A stretch of 64,000 nucleotides of DNA from Acidaminococcaceae bacterium. Lineage in GTDB: Bacteria; Bacillota; Negativicutes; Acidaminococcales; Acidaminococcaceae. The stretch spans positions 1 to 64,000 of the forward strand of contig JAFZIG010000109.1 of assembly GCA_017554485.1 (NCBI GenBank), given 5' to 3'. Of this stretch, positions 37,101 through 45,680 are shown one piece after another. A program made the position numbers and the translations under genes. Under the pieces are notes generated by a model. That model was not told the DNA's origin. It worked only from the letters and a program-made list of their open reading frames with translations, and searched no databases. Position 1 is the stretch's first letter; each line of letters opens with the position of its first letter.

Positions 37101-40100
37101 ATCGTTAACTGTCACTTCTATCGGAGAAAGAGCAACAATTCTTTTTGCCGAATCAACAAAATCCCAGTGCCCAAACCAATTCTTAAAAGCAGGCGTGCGA
37201 ACAGTAACCCACTGATCTTCCGTAAGATTGGTGGGTTTTCCATTTGGCGCCTTCATCCATTGTTCTGAACCTATATACAGTTTTCTGACTTTTTCTTTCT
37301 GCCGGTTAAACTCTGCTGGGGAAACCTGGAACAGTGTTGTCGCCTCTCCTCCACTTTCAAACGTGCCTCCGATCCGGATGCCCAGCCGGTCACGGAAATA
37401 ATCAGAAGCGGTATATTCATTTCCGCTGGCCTTTCTCATCGCTTCCGCAAACCGGTCCGCATGGCGCGCCATCAGCGCAGCGCCTGCCCGTGCGCTCTTT
37501 TTTACCTTTTGGTTTTTTGATTCCTGCGCCAGCATGGCGGAAACATTGCGGTACACATCATAGGCTTCTTTGCTCATGCCGTCCGCAAGTTCCATTTCCT
37601 GCAGGTCAATCCCGCTGATACGGTCCTTGATGGCGTCCAGCGCCGCAATATTCTGCTGCAGGTTAAAGATAGCCTCTGCATTCTCCGCAAACTGCTCATC
37701 GGAAATCATTCCCCGCTGCAAAGACGGATGCTTTGAAAAGTCTTTCCCTGTCAGCGCGTCAATGGCAAACTGCCGGTATTCCTCTTTTGTCGGTTTCCGT
37801 CCGTAATCCTGCAGGAACTTTCTGTACCATTCCGCATTGTTGCTGTAATAAATAACCTTGCCGTCAGGCGTACGGTAGGATTCCGCGCCCTTTTCGGCAA
37901 ACTCCTGGATATCTTTTACAATGGGATCCAGAATTTCATCCAGCATCCGCTGCTGGGTCTTCCGTAAATCACTCCAGCCTTCCTTCACATTGTCAGGACG
38001 TACCATCAGGATCTCCGCTACCGCGTCCCGTTCCCTGCCTTCCTTGAAATCCCTGGCCAGGATGTTATCTATTGTCTTCAGCCGTGCTTCTTCCCGGCGG
38101 ACGCTTTCTTCGTCCAGGATGTTCCGGGCATCAGCTTTCCACAGTTCCGCGACTTTCTGGTTACGTGCAAAACAGCGGTCGGTCTCGGAAAAACTGATAT
38201 AGTCTTCCCCGATAGCAAACTTCCCTTCTTCCGTTTCCATCTTTGTCTGGAAATACACTTCGGTCGGAACCGTAAGGTCTGCTCCGGTGTCAATGGCCGT
38301 CTGTACCACGCCTTCATCCAGCCCGGCTTTTTTGCCCAACTCCTTGAGCGCTTCCGTCCCGCCTTCCTGCTGTTTTACCAAATCAGTATCGACATGGACA
38401 TTCTCGTAGCCGGAACCCTGGACTGTATCATGCATAACCTTTTTGGCCACATCCGGGTCTTTTTTGAAAAAACTTGTAATCCCTTCGCTGGCTTCCATCA
38501 TGCGGATCATGCCAGTACCGGTTATATTTTTCAGCCGCTCCGTCAGTCCTTTTTCCCTTATCTCTGCCAGACGCGCCGCCCTGTTCACCACACTGAAGCT
38601 GCCAGATCCCGCTGCCGTAACGCCAAAACCAAAGGAAGGGATCAGCGCTTCCACAAAATCTTCCGCTGAGCCTTTTAAAATATCGCCTATGCTGTACTTG
38701 GGAATATTGCCTCCCCAGATAGCATGGGCAACATTGCTCAGTGCCATGTCAGCGCCTGTCTGGAATCCTTCCTCGACCGATTCGCTGATAGTCACTTCCC
38801 CCGCGCCGGCCAGTATCTTTTTGAAAGCGGCAAGCATGGACGCAGTATCTTTTGTCCCGGACAGGATATTCCGGATCTGCGCCGCTGCCACGCTCTTGTT
38901 CCCTTTCAGTACCTTCAGTATTAAATCCGCATTGGCAAATTCAATACCGGTTTCAACTCCCGCTGCGATTACCGCATAGGCTGCCGCTTCCTCATTCGTC
39001 AGCAGCATGTCACCCTTTTCATTTTTAAACTGGGTGTACTCCATGTACCGCCGGGCCGCGCTATGCTCAAACATATCTTTCATATACCCGAAGCGCATGC
39101 CCCAGCTGAACCCGGTACGTAGCGCCGCAGGAGCCATGGCCAGGCTGGCGCCGCCTGTCGGGACGGACACCAGTACCGTCGCGCCCACCGCAGTCGCTGC
39201 CGCTGCGCCGCCATAGAAGGTCCCTTTTGCCAGGCCCCAGGCCTGCTGCGGGGCCTGTTCCGCTGTCCGCCCAACAATGGACACCAACGGATCGTCAAAA
39301 AAGTCCGGCGCTTCCCGCATGTCCATGTATTCTTTGCGCAGGTTTTCCAACTGCTGCAGCTCTTCTTTGGAAGGGTCACGGAGCATGCTTAAAGCGTCCA
39401 TGCCGACTTTGTCCATACGGCGCTGCATCTGGCCTTTTTTCCACCCGGTAATGCCGGCATCAAAAATACCGTGCATCTGCCGGATGTTTTCAATGTTCTC
39501 CAAGGCAATCGCCGCATCCACCAGGCTCCCATTATTTATAATGTTTTCCAGGCCCGGATATGCTTTTGCCAGTTCCTTTATAGATACTTCCTCTGTGCCA
39601 GGCTGCATCAGCGCCAGCTGCTTGCGTGAATAATTATAAATGCCTCTTGCCTTGTTCAGCGTCTCCGAGCTGTGGAGGACCGTCTCTTCCGGAATGCCGG
39701 TCTCTATAGATATTTCTTTTACTTCCCGCAACAAATCCGGTCGGCTGTTGGTGTAAAGCTTCCAAGCGTCAATACGTTTGCCTGCCGTTTCCATCTCTGC
39801 GTCCATCTCCGCAGTCTGGTTCGCTGCCAGCATGGTTTCCACGCGCCCCGCAACTTTATCTGTAGTCTTTAAAAAATCCAGAACCTCATAGTTCGGCTCA
39901 ATCTTTTTCGGGCCTGTGATATAAGCGTCACTGTCATACAAATCTCCGGAAGAATCCGGATTTTCACCCCAATTTTTAGGTAACGTTACCTCAGGCGCCG
40001 TTGCTTCCGGTGTATATCCGTAATCATCCGCCTCATCAGAACGATAAGCAGGCAACGGACTTATCGGCCGCAGTCCTGCTATTTCATCATTAATCTGCTG

Positions 40101-40121
40101 AAGCTGCTCTTTTGAAAACAT
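31131..40121 (-). CDS. Giant polyvalent virion protein with peptidase, ADP-ribosyltransferase-like and nuclease-like domains
   Basis: The 2996-residue protein matches phage polyvalent proteins, which are carried in the head and thought to be injected with DNA. Visible parts are an FKNWFGHW segment near 980, an ART-PolyVal-like region near 1175 (DENGEPKVLYHQT), a MuF-C/EndoU-type nuclease-like region near 1470-1570 and a zinc metallopeptidase motif HELGH near 1662. Long helical stretches and an LPD38-like end from about 2620 (NSLNYFPMIDYLGFF) complete it. Long coiled coils fill 1750-2150. The stretch 35,250-37,300 is visibly more AT-rich than its surroundings. The domain limits are estimates. 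Confidence 0.85.
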   Translation of the reverse strand: MFSKEQLQQINDEIAGLRPISPLPAYRSDEADDYGYTPEATAPEVTLPKNWGENPDSSGDLYDSDAYITGPKKIEPNYEVLDFLKTTDKVAGRVETMLAANQTAEMDAEMETAGKRIDAWKLYTNSRPDLLREVKEISIETGIPEETVLHSSETLNKARGIYNYSRKQLALMQPGTEEVSIKELAKAYPGLENIINNGSLVDAAIALENIENIRQMHGIFDAGITGWKKGQMQRRMDKVGMDALSMLRDPSKEELQQLENLRKEYMDMREAPDFFDDPLVSIVGRTAEQAPQQAWGLAKGTFYGGAAAATAVGATVLVSVPTGGASLAMAPAALRTGFSWGMRFGYMKDMFEHSAARRYMEYTQFKNEKGDMLLTNEEAAAYAVIAAGVETGIEFANADLILKVLKGNKSVAAAQIRNILSGTKDTASMLAAFKKILAGAGEVTISESVEEGFQTGADMALSNVAHAIWGGNIPKYSIGDILKGSAEDFVEALIPSFGFGVTAAGSGSFSVVNRAARLAEIREKGLTERLKNITGTGMIRMMEASEGITSFFKKDPDVAKKVMHDTVQGSGYENVHVDTDLVKQQEGGTEALKELGKKAGLDEGVVQTAIDTGADLTVPTEVYFQTKMETEEGKFAIGEDYISFSETDRCFARNQKVAELWKADARNILDEESVRREEARLKTIDNILARDFKEGRERDAVAEILMVRPDNVKEGWSDLRKTQQRMLDEILDPIVKDIQEFAEKGAESYRTPDGKVIYYSNNAEWYRKFLQDYGRKPTKEEYRQFAIDALTGKDFSKHPSLQRGMISDEQFAENAEAIFNLQQNIAALDAIKDRISGIDLQEMELADGMSKEAYDVYRNVSAMLAQESKNQKVKKSARAGAALMARHADRFAEAMRKASGNEYTASDYFRDRLGIRIGGTFESGGEATTLFQVSPAEFNRQKEKVRKLYIGSEQWMKAPNGKPTNLTEDQWVTVRTPAFKNWFGHWDFVDSAKRIVALSPIEVTVNDANIEKKDAEEKVKQYNGITHDETGTILTFPNSFVGKVRDHKGFPVLSILDSLPVLFKSSIPIPAMPEEIKPGHKIHNNILGYYNYVNKFRVGESTYYIRFTAFEENRKKRTKDRLLHSTAISDVVIYKENEKGTSPDRFWFSDPGVKEQAPFTDIILSRILNSVKDSSKVVDENGEPKVLYHQTNNTFDTFDVKRQGAGTNDSETPYGIFMKPDDKDIGLGSIQMPLFANIRNPLAFKDRSEVNQWLKDNVSGYKVAAEEMEAKLKDFNTRYEEADAKDDEEYARIYNEYKEGKITEEEYEEQKSQLLEHGEADKILKEWTDYEAEARHNLKNMLDAYMRQEDYDGMTLKEDAGSGGRSVSTTIAFEPNQIKDASGRNVGYDPDNDNIYFQTADNEPVTPMDKLKADAAAWGKTIDDLMNGTLTGDYIRVMDTPLALTLGGAKRLPIEIKHRNLHKIILGKHQNQFTPYLAKQIPEALTNPLAIFFSDSIQGQKNIVVAVELKDKNGSGIIVPFRLNEITGAGGYEVNIMTSAYGKDATVKNPKTGTKSTKPRYEWFYEQIRNGNAKYINKKKLASLLNHDERLMALTQQAINELHSALRIADEIDLVKLKQDNPEYYQRQQRRGNKIQGSTGFDATGRRIISIFNSADESTMAHELGHVFLEDLKELAGMENALEQVKKDWETIKNWLGWKPDQEQLTREQHEKFARGFEAYLMNGEAPASGLIKIFRKFKTWLTKLYKDFLYLGGLPSVEVQQVMNRMLATEEEVEAAFRLREAESFEKAGGFEFVEPDSKAMYKRWRKKAREYAREKVLTRAIGDLRKAQQESIKERRKALTAAAEAELREEPLYIAEALVKNNPAIVGMWPADSLGITYEEYQKEIKERGDFDTAVNRAVRKGMKEYLENISEEKLREDAEKAVDSSKYRGLCLAFEYQYMRRMNVGNEQMNRDINERLQEVEKAAAESGQETTENEKLQEAVRKLQSAGIWNKSELNAIKKMKEAKNKNEALAAANEFRKIRRQTSQAVRVYRDSVINDTKLLKKYAEETMAGMPLKEATNVAKWRALERTCAEESAAYMKKAIDAQLQYSPEGDVNPGELWEKATEAKKRQRIFAEYAALAQKNKEKLERRNAKLLARQKTIQRDNNIPANERYMYNHGLFVLGLSKQDAQKPSDSMSILSMFQGYAGDLSAFFVDEFGNISLPDYIIAAMAGNTVYKDGYSGLTMEQYDYFYDMLGAMYKSGLDANKIKATKDAEGNTVMLRDVCDSIALSMDKRVPEIQNADTTNAGSPTLRQKVERKARAARVELTKIETVLEWMGPEAVQYLYDPVNRAWEKKTLMMEEAEGTVKGMLAAYSDEEKSEMRSKKQFRFGTSVLTKEEVICLALNWGTELNRKRVLDGYSVSEKQVRELLKNLTQKDWQLVTSIWELVNSYWPETVKVEEEMAGVAPEKQTAMPFEIVGKDGNAYKLMGGYYPIQYDPAKSSASKENQQNDAARQGMMGNAAMARRRGFTKTRVQTVKDRPLLLSLDVLNKHLDEVIHNICFRIPLRDVLRILRDPLVKSEIESRFGQDQWLAMHQWAQDCWAPEPGKKTMFDSVREFYRNKRTTSALAYRVTTSVMNSLNYFPMIDYLGFFRANAAIRKFYAHPKDGAEFVMSRSVFMRQRAETMDRDVGEVLRKNFVGGYGKHLDKVVRAEKAMEANAFKLLAWTDLALAIPLWTAEYERVFQEKIEAAGKEINRNSDRWTRIEVEASEAGDRAVRKVFGSGEMKDLAPVQKDKMMKEVTMFYSYFNVVFNALYEGYGEGRRLAKESGTAYRVPGLIPFAGNKEIHIEIGPLLEKYLYWIVLTGLAGGLEKWFFDWSSGNDDDDKTVFGYMVREVGDNTFGMIPLLRDAGALFLDRLFGERYYGAPTIPIYDSLNQANKLWSATTSERKTKIDVFRESARISNSFTGIGNTVTDAIATTAYWADTDFDTPFWQYLSAVLFDKRIDRKKK

Positions 40122-40132
40122 GTTTCCTCTCC

Positions 40133-42271
40133 TTATTCCGCAGCTGACGGATTTAGCAATCTGCGCACCTCTGCTGCATCTTTCACAATCATACTTATAC
40201 CGTTATCCAATTGGATATCAACCTGCTTGCTGTTTTCGACAGGAACTATCTTCGCACTATCAATCCCCGCCATAGCCAACCTGCCCCTTGTCGGCTTGAA
40301 ACGTTCCGTCTTGTCCATCCAATAGTCTCTCGGAGTTACGATATCGCCCAGGTCAATTTCCTCCCTGCTGTCCTTTAGGAACTGCTGCACTTCCTCATCT
40401 GTCGGCGTGCGTCCCTTTTCAGCTCTATACTTATTGATTTGCCGTATCGCGTACGCTTTTGCCCGCCGCCATTCAATAATTTTTTCATCATCTCCCAGGT
40501 TTTTATACCATGCTTTGAAAAGCGATTCCATTCCGCTCCAGTCATAGGCAAAGATTCCCTTGCCTTCCTTTTTCTGGCGGTATGCGTTCATAAACGACTC
40601 GTATTGCTCGCTTGTCGGATTGCGGCTCATTACCACTTGTGACCAGTCGGACATCGTTTGGTAATCGTGATACATGAGGGAATCCAGTAAACGGCTCTTC
40701 TCACCAACATCAAGGCCTTTGCGGCTTCCACCTTTTTTACCGCCCCAAGGATTACTTGTGTTGTTACCGTTACCACCTGCAACCTGGCTCCACCAGTACT
40801 TTGCAGCCGTGTAACCTTTTTGGCGTAGTTCCGGATTCCCACCGGCAATCCGTTCCACACAGTCTGTATAATCTTTCCAGCTTGCGTTACCCGCGTCACG
40901 CAAGGCCATCAGCTCACTGTTCATGCCGTTATAGCTTGCGTCCGTCTGCAGGTTCTGCAGGTGTTTGTACCGGTTCCATTCTGCCATCGCATTATCCATA
41001 TACCGCTTCTTATCCGTGGGTGTTGCTTTCCGGGACAGTCCTCCCTTGTAACCGCCCAAGTGCAGATGATACCCGCTGCCTACGTCATGGAATAATACTT
41101 CCTTGAATGCACCACTATTTTCAAAATAAGCGCGAATCTGTTTTGCCTGTGCGTCAGTAACATTATCCGGCAGCACAATGTCAACGGCATCCCCACCGTT
41201 TTCACGGATAATATGATGACTGTTCGGTGCAGACGGATTTATTTCCATCTGATGTTCCCGTGTCCTTCCTCCGGAAGAAATCACGGCGTCAATACCGAAT
41301 TTATATTTCAATATCCCGCCAATCTGCGGCAACGCAGACCGGAACTCCGGTGTCAGCTGCCGAACCTGTTCGTCAATATTTGCTCCCTGGGTCGGCATCA
41401 CATAATTTTCAAATCCACCCAGATGCTCATTGGCAAACTTCTTCTCCACCGCTGCAAGGAAGGAAACCGGGTCCTTGTACTGTTTCACCATTTCCGCCAG
41501 TGTTGCTGTATCTCTCTCTGTCTGAATCCGTTCTGATACAATCTGGGATAGTTTCCTGCACTTTTCCGGATCCATAGTGGCGCCATACCGTTGCAGCAGG
41601 TCATTAGCCCCTGTCCAATCGTTCTGGCTGATGGCGGTGTTTACTAACATCCCTGCCAAATTCCCCTGGGCTACCCGGGTCATCTGCTTAATCTTCTCTT
41701 CCCCGTAATGTTCATAACGCGAGGCCACAAGATACGCTGCCTTGTTCATCGCCCCGTCCACGTTTTCCGGGTTCATGTAATCGGACGTAGCCAAATTTGC
41801 TACATCCATCAGGCCATTTTTCAATACGGTATCGTTGAACTTTTCCGCTTCCCCGATCTGGTAATTGATCATGGACTGCCGACGGCTGTTATAATCCCGC
41901 GTCAGCATGTCATTGTAGCGACGGCCTGCCTCGCCATAGAGGTAAGAGCCGTATTTCTTCTGGATACGGCTCCGGATCTTCTGTTCCCGCTCATCAAACT
42001 GTTCCACTGTATTCAAGGCATCCTGTTCCTTGTTCTGCCGCAGTTCGTTGGTCAGGTCCATTAATTCTTTGTTATATTCATTATTCGCCTGCATAATGCG
42101 CCCGGTCTGCACCTCTGCCCGCAGCCGGTCAATCCCACTCAGGACGATGGCGCCACTCTTTGCCTGTTCCCGTGCCAGCGCCTCCGCGCCCGGATTGCTC
42201 GCCTTCACGTTACTGGTCCTGTCCGCAGGCGTTCCCAGCTTTCCCTCTGCCCTGTATCCGCTGAAGTCCAT
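40133..42271 (-). CDS. Virion protein with M15 D-Ala-D-Ala peptidase domain
   Basis: The 712-residue protein is largely helical, with an M15-type peptidase domain at about residues 315-410. That domain has ISSGGRTREHQME, SHHIIRENGGDAVDI (His and Asp metal ligands) and YHLHLGG. In short-tailed phages such internal virion enzymes open the peptidoglycan during DNA ejection, as T7 gp16 does with a lytic transglycosylase. It lies between the gp14-like and polyvalent genes, the position of T7 gp15/gp16. Confidence 0.8.
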   Translation of the reverse strand: MDFSGYRAEGKLGTPADRTSNVKASNPGAEALAREQAKSGAIVLSGIDRLRAEVQTGRIMQANNEYNKELMDLTNELRQNKEQDALNTVEQFDEREQKIRSRIQKKYGSYLYGEAGRRYNDMLTRDYNSRRQSMINYQIGEAEKFNDTVLKNGLMDVANLATSDYMNPENVDGAMNKAAYLVASRYEHYGEEKIKQMTRVAQGNLAGMLVNTAISQNDWTGANDLLQRYGATMDPEKCRKLSQIVSERIQTERDTATLAEMVKQYKDPVSFLAAVEKKFANEHLGGFENYVMPTQGANIDEQVRQLTPEFRSALPQIGGILKYKFGIDAVISSGGRTREHQMEINPSAPNSHHIIRENGGDAVDIVLPDNVTDAQAKQIRAYFENSGAFKEVLFHDVGSGYHLHLGGYKGGLSRKATPTDKKRYMDNAMAEWNRYKHLQNLQTDASYNGMNSELMALRDAGNASWKDYTDCVERIAGGNPELRQKGYTAAKYWWSQVAGGNGNNTSNPWGGKKGGSRKGLDVGEKSRLLDSLMYHDYQTMSDWSQVVMSRNPTSEQYESFMNAYRQKKEGKGIFAYDWSGMESLFKAWYKNLGDDEKIIEWRRAKAYAIRQINKYRAEKGRTPTDEEVQQFLKDSREEIDLGDIVTPRDYWMDKTERFKPTRGRLAMAGIDSAKIVPVENSKQVDIQLDNGISMIVKDAAEVRRLLNPSAAE

Positions 42272-42276
42272 TTATA

Positions 42277-42948
42277 TCACCACCCGTAAATCCCTGAAGC
42301 ATCCACGCCAATCCCTTTTCCTACCGTCCTGTAGTTCGTCGTATTCAAACCCACTGCAGAGCCGATGTCCCAGCTTCCGTTTGCGCTAAAGCTGCCAGCC
42401 CGTACTGCGTTCCCGGTTCCGCCGGCATTCTGTACCGCCGCTGATTTCGGAGTGTACAGGGAAGATGCCAAGCTGAATGCTGTGGATAGTCCTGCATTAA
42501 TCCACGCCCACTTCCCTGCCTTCCGGTAATCCTTAGCCTGCTGGTGGTACATATTAGCCGTGTTCGTCTGGTCTGTGCTGCGCTGGAAAATATTGTCCAC
42601 TTTCTGCCGGGCATTGTACCTTTCAAGGGCATACTGCTTTTCCATCTCGTACTGGCTGTCCGCCAGTTCATTTAACGCGCTGCCGGTAGCAGACAGTCCG
42701 CTGGCCGCTATGTTCACCCGCTGCCACGCAAGATTTCGGGCTTTCCGGCGCCGTTCATTCTGCTCATTGATCCGGCTGTTTTCCGCGGCCTGCATGGCCT
42801 GTTCATCCAGTTTCTGCGCGTTCTGCTCCGCAATTTTTGCGTTCTTTTCCGCCTGGCTGGCCTGGGCCTTCGCCTGCTGGTCTGCCGTATATCCCTGCCA
42901 CAATCCCCCGGCCACCGCCGTGATGATCGCTGCTGTCATCGTACACAT
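42277..42948 (-). CDS. T7 gp14-like internal virion protein
   Basis: A 223-residue protein with an N-terminal hydrophobic segment (AAIITAVAGGLWQGY) and an Ala/Gln/Glu-rich coiled coil to about residue 100. A second hydrophobic segment follows near 150-165 (WAWINAGLSTAFSLASSLY). It matches the size and layout of T7 gp14-type proteins, which form the outer-membrane part of the ejection channel. It follows the gp13-like gene as in T7. Confidence 0.75.
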   Translation of the reverse strand: MCTMTAAIITAVAGGLWQGYTADQQAKAQASQAEKNAKIAEQNAQKLDEQAMQAAENSRINEQNERRRKARNLAWQRVNIAASGLSATGSALNELADSQYEMEKQYALERYNARQKVDNIFQRSTDQTNTANMYHQQAKDYRKAGKWAWINAGLSTAFSLASSLYTPKSAAVQNAGGTGNAVRAGSFSANGSWDIGSAVGLNTTNYRTVGKGIGVDASGIYGW

Positions 42949-43415
42949 TTCTCTTCATCCTTTCTGAACTCAAAATACCGGTAAAGGCACCCGTAAGGCG
43001 GCAACGGTTCCGGTTTGCCCACCTTTGCCCCCAGCCATTCCAGCCACTGTATGGTCTGCCGGTTCCCGGCGTCCACATAATTCCACAACACATCCCAGTC
43101 TTTCAGCAGCGCCCGGATGCCTTTCCGGCTCGTCCGGCCTACATAGATCTTGCGGACCTGTGTCGCTTCCGTCGTCAGCATCCAGATGCAGCTTTCCCGT
43201 GCAAAGGGCGACGTGGCGTACACACCGAAGGCTGCCACCGGCACACCGTCGAACAACGCCACCCGCGCCCACTTGCTACTGGAAGCGCACAACAATAAAT
43301 TGTCCCGCACGCCCGTCCGTCCGGCCAACCCCACAATCTCACGGTAATCATCTTTCTTTAAGTGATCCGCGATGTACAGCACCTGCTCTTCTGTCGGCGT
43401 TACAAACTCAACCAC
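42936..43415 (-). CDS. T7 gp13-like protein (DUF2833, GNAT-like)
   Basis: A 159-residue protein starting VEFVTPTEEQVLYIADHL with the acetyltransferase-like pattern RVALFDGVPVAAFGVY and FVDAGN-like NYVDAGNRQTIQWLEWLGAK. It corresponds to the DUF2833 family that includes T7 internal virion protein gp13. I prefer a GTG start at 43415 because GGAGGTGG lies upstream within the end of the preceding gene. Confidence 0.75.
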   Translation of the reverse strand: MVEFVTPTEEQVLYIADHLKKDDYREIVGLAGRTGVRDNLLLCASSSKWARVALFDGVPVAAFGVYATSPFARESCIWMLTTEATQVRKIYVGRTSRKGIRALLKDWDVLWNYVDAGNRQTIQWLEWLGAKVGKPEPLPPYGCLYRYFEFRKDEEKCVR

Positions 43416-45678
43416 CTGGCGCCACCTCCGGCACGATCGCAATAATGTTCATAGGCAACGGGTCTTCCTGCCGGATCGTCACCTGCAGCGTGTCCTCGTA
43501 CCCCGACTGCGGCAACGTCACATACTGTTTCCCCGTAAACAGCTTTATCGGCGCATCGTAATTCTCGTTGCTGCGCCATTTTATTTCATCCATCTTCCCT
43601 TCGTTCAGCCCGTACCAGCCGCCCCGGCTCTCCCGGAACATCATCATCAGCCGGGCGATGCGTTTCTTCCGGCTGGCCATGGTCCCGTCTGCTGCGTTCA
43701 CCTCAATGGGAAGCGTTTTTAATTTGCTTTCATACCCCAGGCCGATCACCAACGTCTCAAACACGTGGCCCAGCGCCAGGGAACCGTCATTGGCCACTTC
43801 CTGTTCCGGGAGCACGTTCCCGTCCCCCAGAATCTGCACCGTCTTTCCCGCCAGCCAGTTCAGCCCGGTAAGGGTTGCGTCAGTATTATTCGTGACCATG
43901 TATCCCGCATCCGTGAAAAACTGGTTTTCCGCTTCCGGATCCTGCACCTGCCTGCCCATCACTTCCACATAATACTTCCCGTCCCGCAGCACTACGGCCC
44001 ACAGTTCATCCTCGGTATCCCCGGAAATGGAACACACGTCGATGAATTCCCCGTCCGTGCTGTGACGGTGCCAGGCGTACACGTCCTGCTCCTTGATGTA
44101 TGTCATCCCCAGCAGCACACCGTCTTCCCGTACGCACCACACAATACTGTTGGGTACCTGCTGGTACGTGATGCTTTTTATCTCATGCCCTTCAAAGAGA
44201 TGCGCTGCCAGCAGGGAAACGTCATCGCCTTCATATTTGTCGCTGTCATAGGTGTAGCCCAGGTCCCGGATGATGTTCCCCTGCTGCTGGGCGTACACGA
44301 TCCGCCCGCCAATCAGGCATGGCGTCAGGTTATTGATGCCCCTGTACTCCTGGGGCTTGCTTTGCTGGTTAGACGGTGTGATGGGCTTGTCCCCTCCGCT
44401 CACCTTGTAGGTACCGCCTGCCGTCTGCATCAGGATTTCACCGAATGTTGCCATGAAACGGATCCCGTTCATCTGCCCGTTGTTCAGCGTCCCGGTGATG
44501 GCGTCCGTATCCACCTGGGGGATGCTTATGCCGAAATTGTAATAGTCGCCGGTCTGTGACATCCAGAAGGTCTGTGGGGCTGTTTTTGTCGCCGCCAGCA
44601 CAAACCGGTCTTCAAAGAACCCGCAACAGGAAGGGTATCCCTTATTGGCGCTCCATGGCGACAGCGCGTAATCCTTGGTTGCCGATGTCGCCGCCAGCGC
44701 CCGGACTACCGTGGCCGTCGCGGATGTCCCGCTGTTCACTGCCGTGATCTTCACGATGCCTTCGTAATCGCTGGCAAAGGTCTGGATCACTACCTTGCCC
44801 GTCTGGTTCGGGTTTTCATCGCTCCATACCGACGGATCAAAGTCTGAAGACGTCACCCGGTATGACACAATCTCCGTCCCGTCATTGGTAAAGGTCATCT
44901 GGTAATTCTGGGAATGGTTGTTTGTCTGGCTCCGCTGTTCCACCCAGCTGCCGGAATCGCTGTCGTATTTTTCCACGTGAATGGTCCCTGTCCAGAACCC
45001 GAAGGTCTCCACAAACACACTGCCCCCCGGCGGGCATACCACTTGCAGGGTGCCCGGCACGCCTTCCGCCTTTTGGCTGGCAATCTTTTGTTCCAGCGCC
45101 AGGAAGCTGCCCACCATGTCCCGTGTAAAATAAGACGCGCTGGCCGTCAGGGTAATGTTCCCTGTCCTGGCCGACGGCGTAATACTGATCCCATTCCGGA
45201 TAGGATCCTCAAAGGGCCCTCCGGTGATGTCCATCGTACTGTATGTCCAGTTGGCGCTGCCATGCCGTACCAGCGTTTTCGGTGGATGGTTCGGGTGCGT
45301 CAGGAACAACGTATCCGCGCTCTGGGTGTATTTAATATCCGCCAGTTCCGACACCAGAAAATCATTGGCGACAGTATACGGATCCCCGTTCCCGTCCACC
45401 ACGATCCCCTGCTCCGTATAAAAACGGAAATGCCCGGCTGTCACTTCCACGATATAATTCTGGTCACTGCTGTACCGGAACGGAAGCAGCCGGGCCTTTC
45501 CGTTGCCATGCGTCTGCGCCACGTACCGGAAGCCCGGCCTCCGGGACACGCCGCCATATCGCAGCACGATCATGTTTTCGATCGCTGCCGCGCCTACATC
45601 ATACTTGGCCAGGTCAATGCGGCCATATAACGCCGGGGCTAATTCCCCACCGGCAAAACTTGGTTTTAACTGGTACAT
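43408..45678 (-). CDS. Tail tubular protein B
   Basis: The 756-residue protein begins MYQLKPSFAGGELAPALYGRIDLAKYDVGA, the start seen in phage stubby-tail proteins of the T7 gp12 type. RRPGFRYVAQ and a long beta-rich body follow. It forms the nozzle of the short tail. ATG at 45678 is preferred to a TTG six bases upstream. It is directly after tail tubular protein A. Confidence 0.85.
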   Translation of the reverse strand: MYQLKPSFAGGELAPALYGRIDLAKYDVGAAAIENMIVLRYGGVSRRPGFRYVAQTHGNGKARLLPFRYSSDQNYIVEVTAGHFRFYTEQGIVVDGNGDPYTVANDFLVSELADIKYTQSADTLFLTHPNHPPKTLVRHGSANWTYSTMDITGGPFEDPIRNGISITPSARTGNITLTASASYFTRDMVGSFLALEQKIASQKAEGVPGTLQVVCPPGGSVFVETFGFWTGTIHVEKYDSDSGSWVEQRSQTNNHSQNYQMTFTNDGTEIVSYRVTSSDFDPSVWSDENPNQTGKVVIQTFASDYEGIVKITAVNSGTSATATVVRALAATSATKDYALSPWSANKGYPSCCGFFEDRFVLAATKTAPQTFWMSQTGDYYNFGISIPQVDTDAITGTLNNGQMNGIRFMATFGEILMQTAGGTYKVSGGDKPITPSNQQSKPQEYRGINNLTPCLIGGRIVYAQQQGNIIRDLGYTYDSDKYEGDDVSLLAAHLFEGHEIKSITYQQVPNSIVWCVREDGVLLGMTYIKEQDVYAWHRHSTDGEFIDVCSISGDTEDELWAVVLRDGKYYVEVMGRQVQDPEAENQFFTDAGYMVTNNTDATLTGLNWLAGKTVQILGDGNVLPEQEVANDGSLALGHVFETLVIGLGYESKLKTLPIEVNAADGTMASRKKRIARLMMMFRESRGGWYGLNEGKMDEIKWRSNENYDAPIKLFTGKQYVTLPQSGYEDTLQVTIRQEDPLPMNIIAIVPEVAPGG

Positions 45679-45680
45679 GA

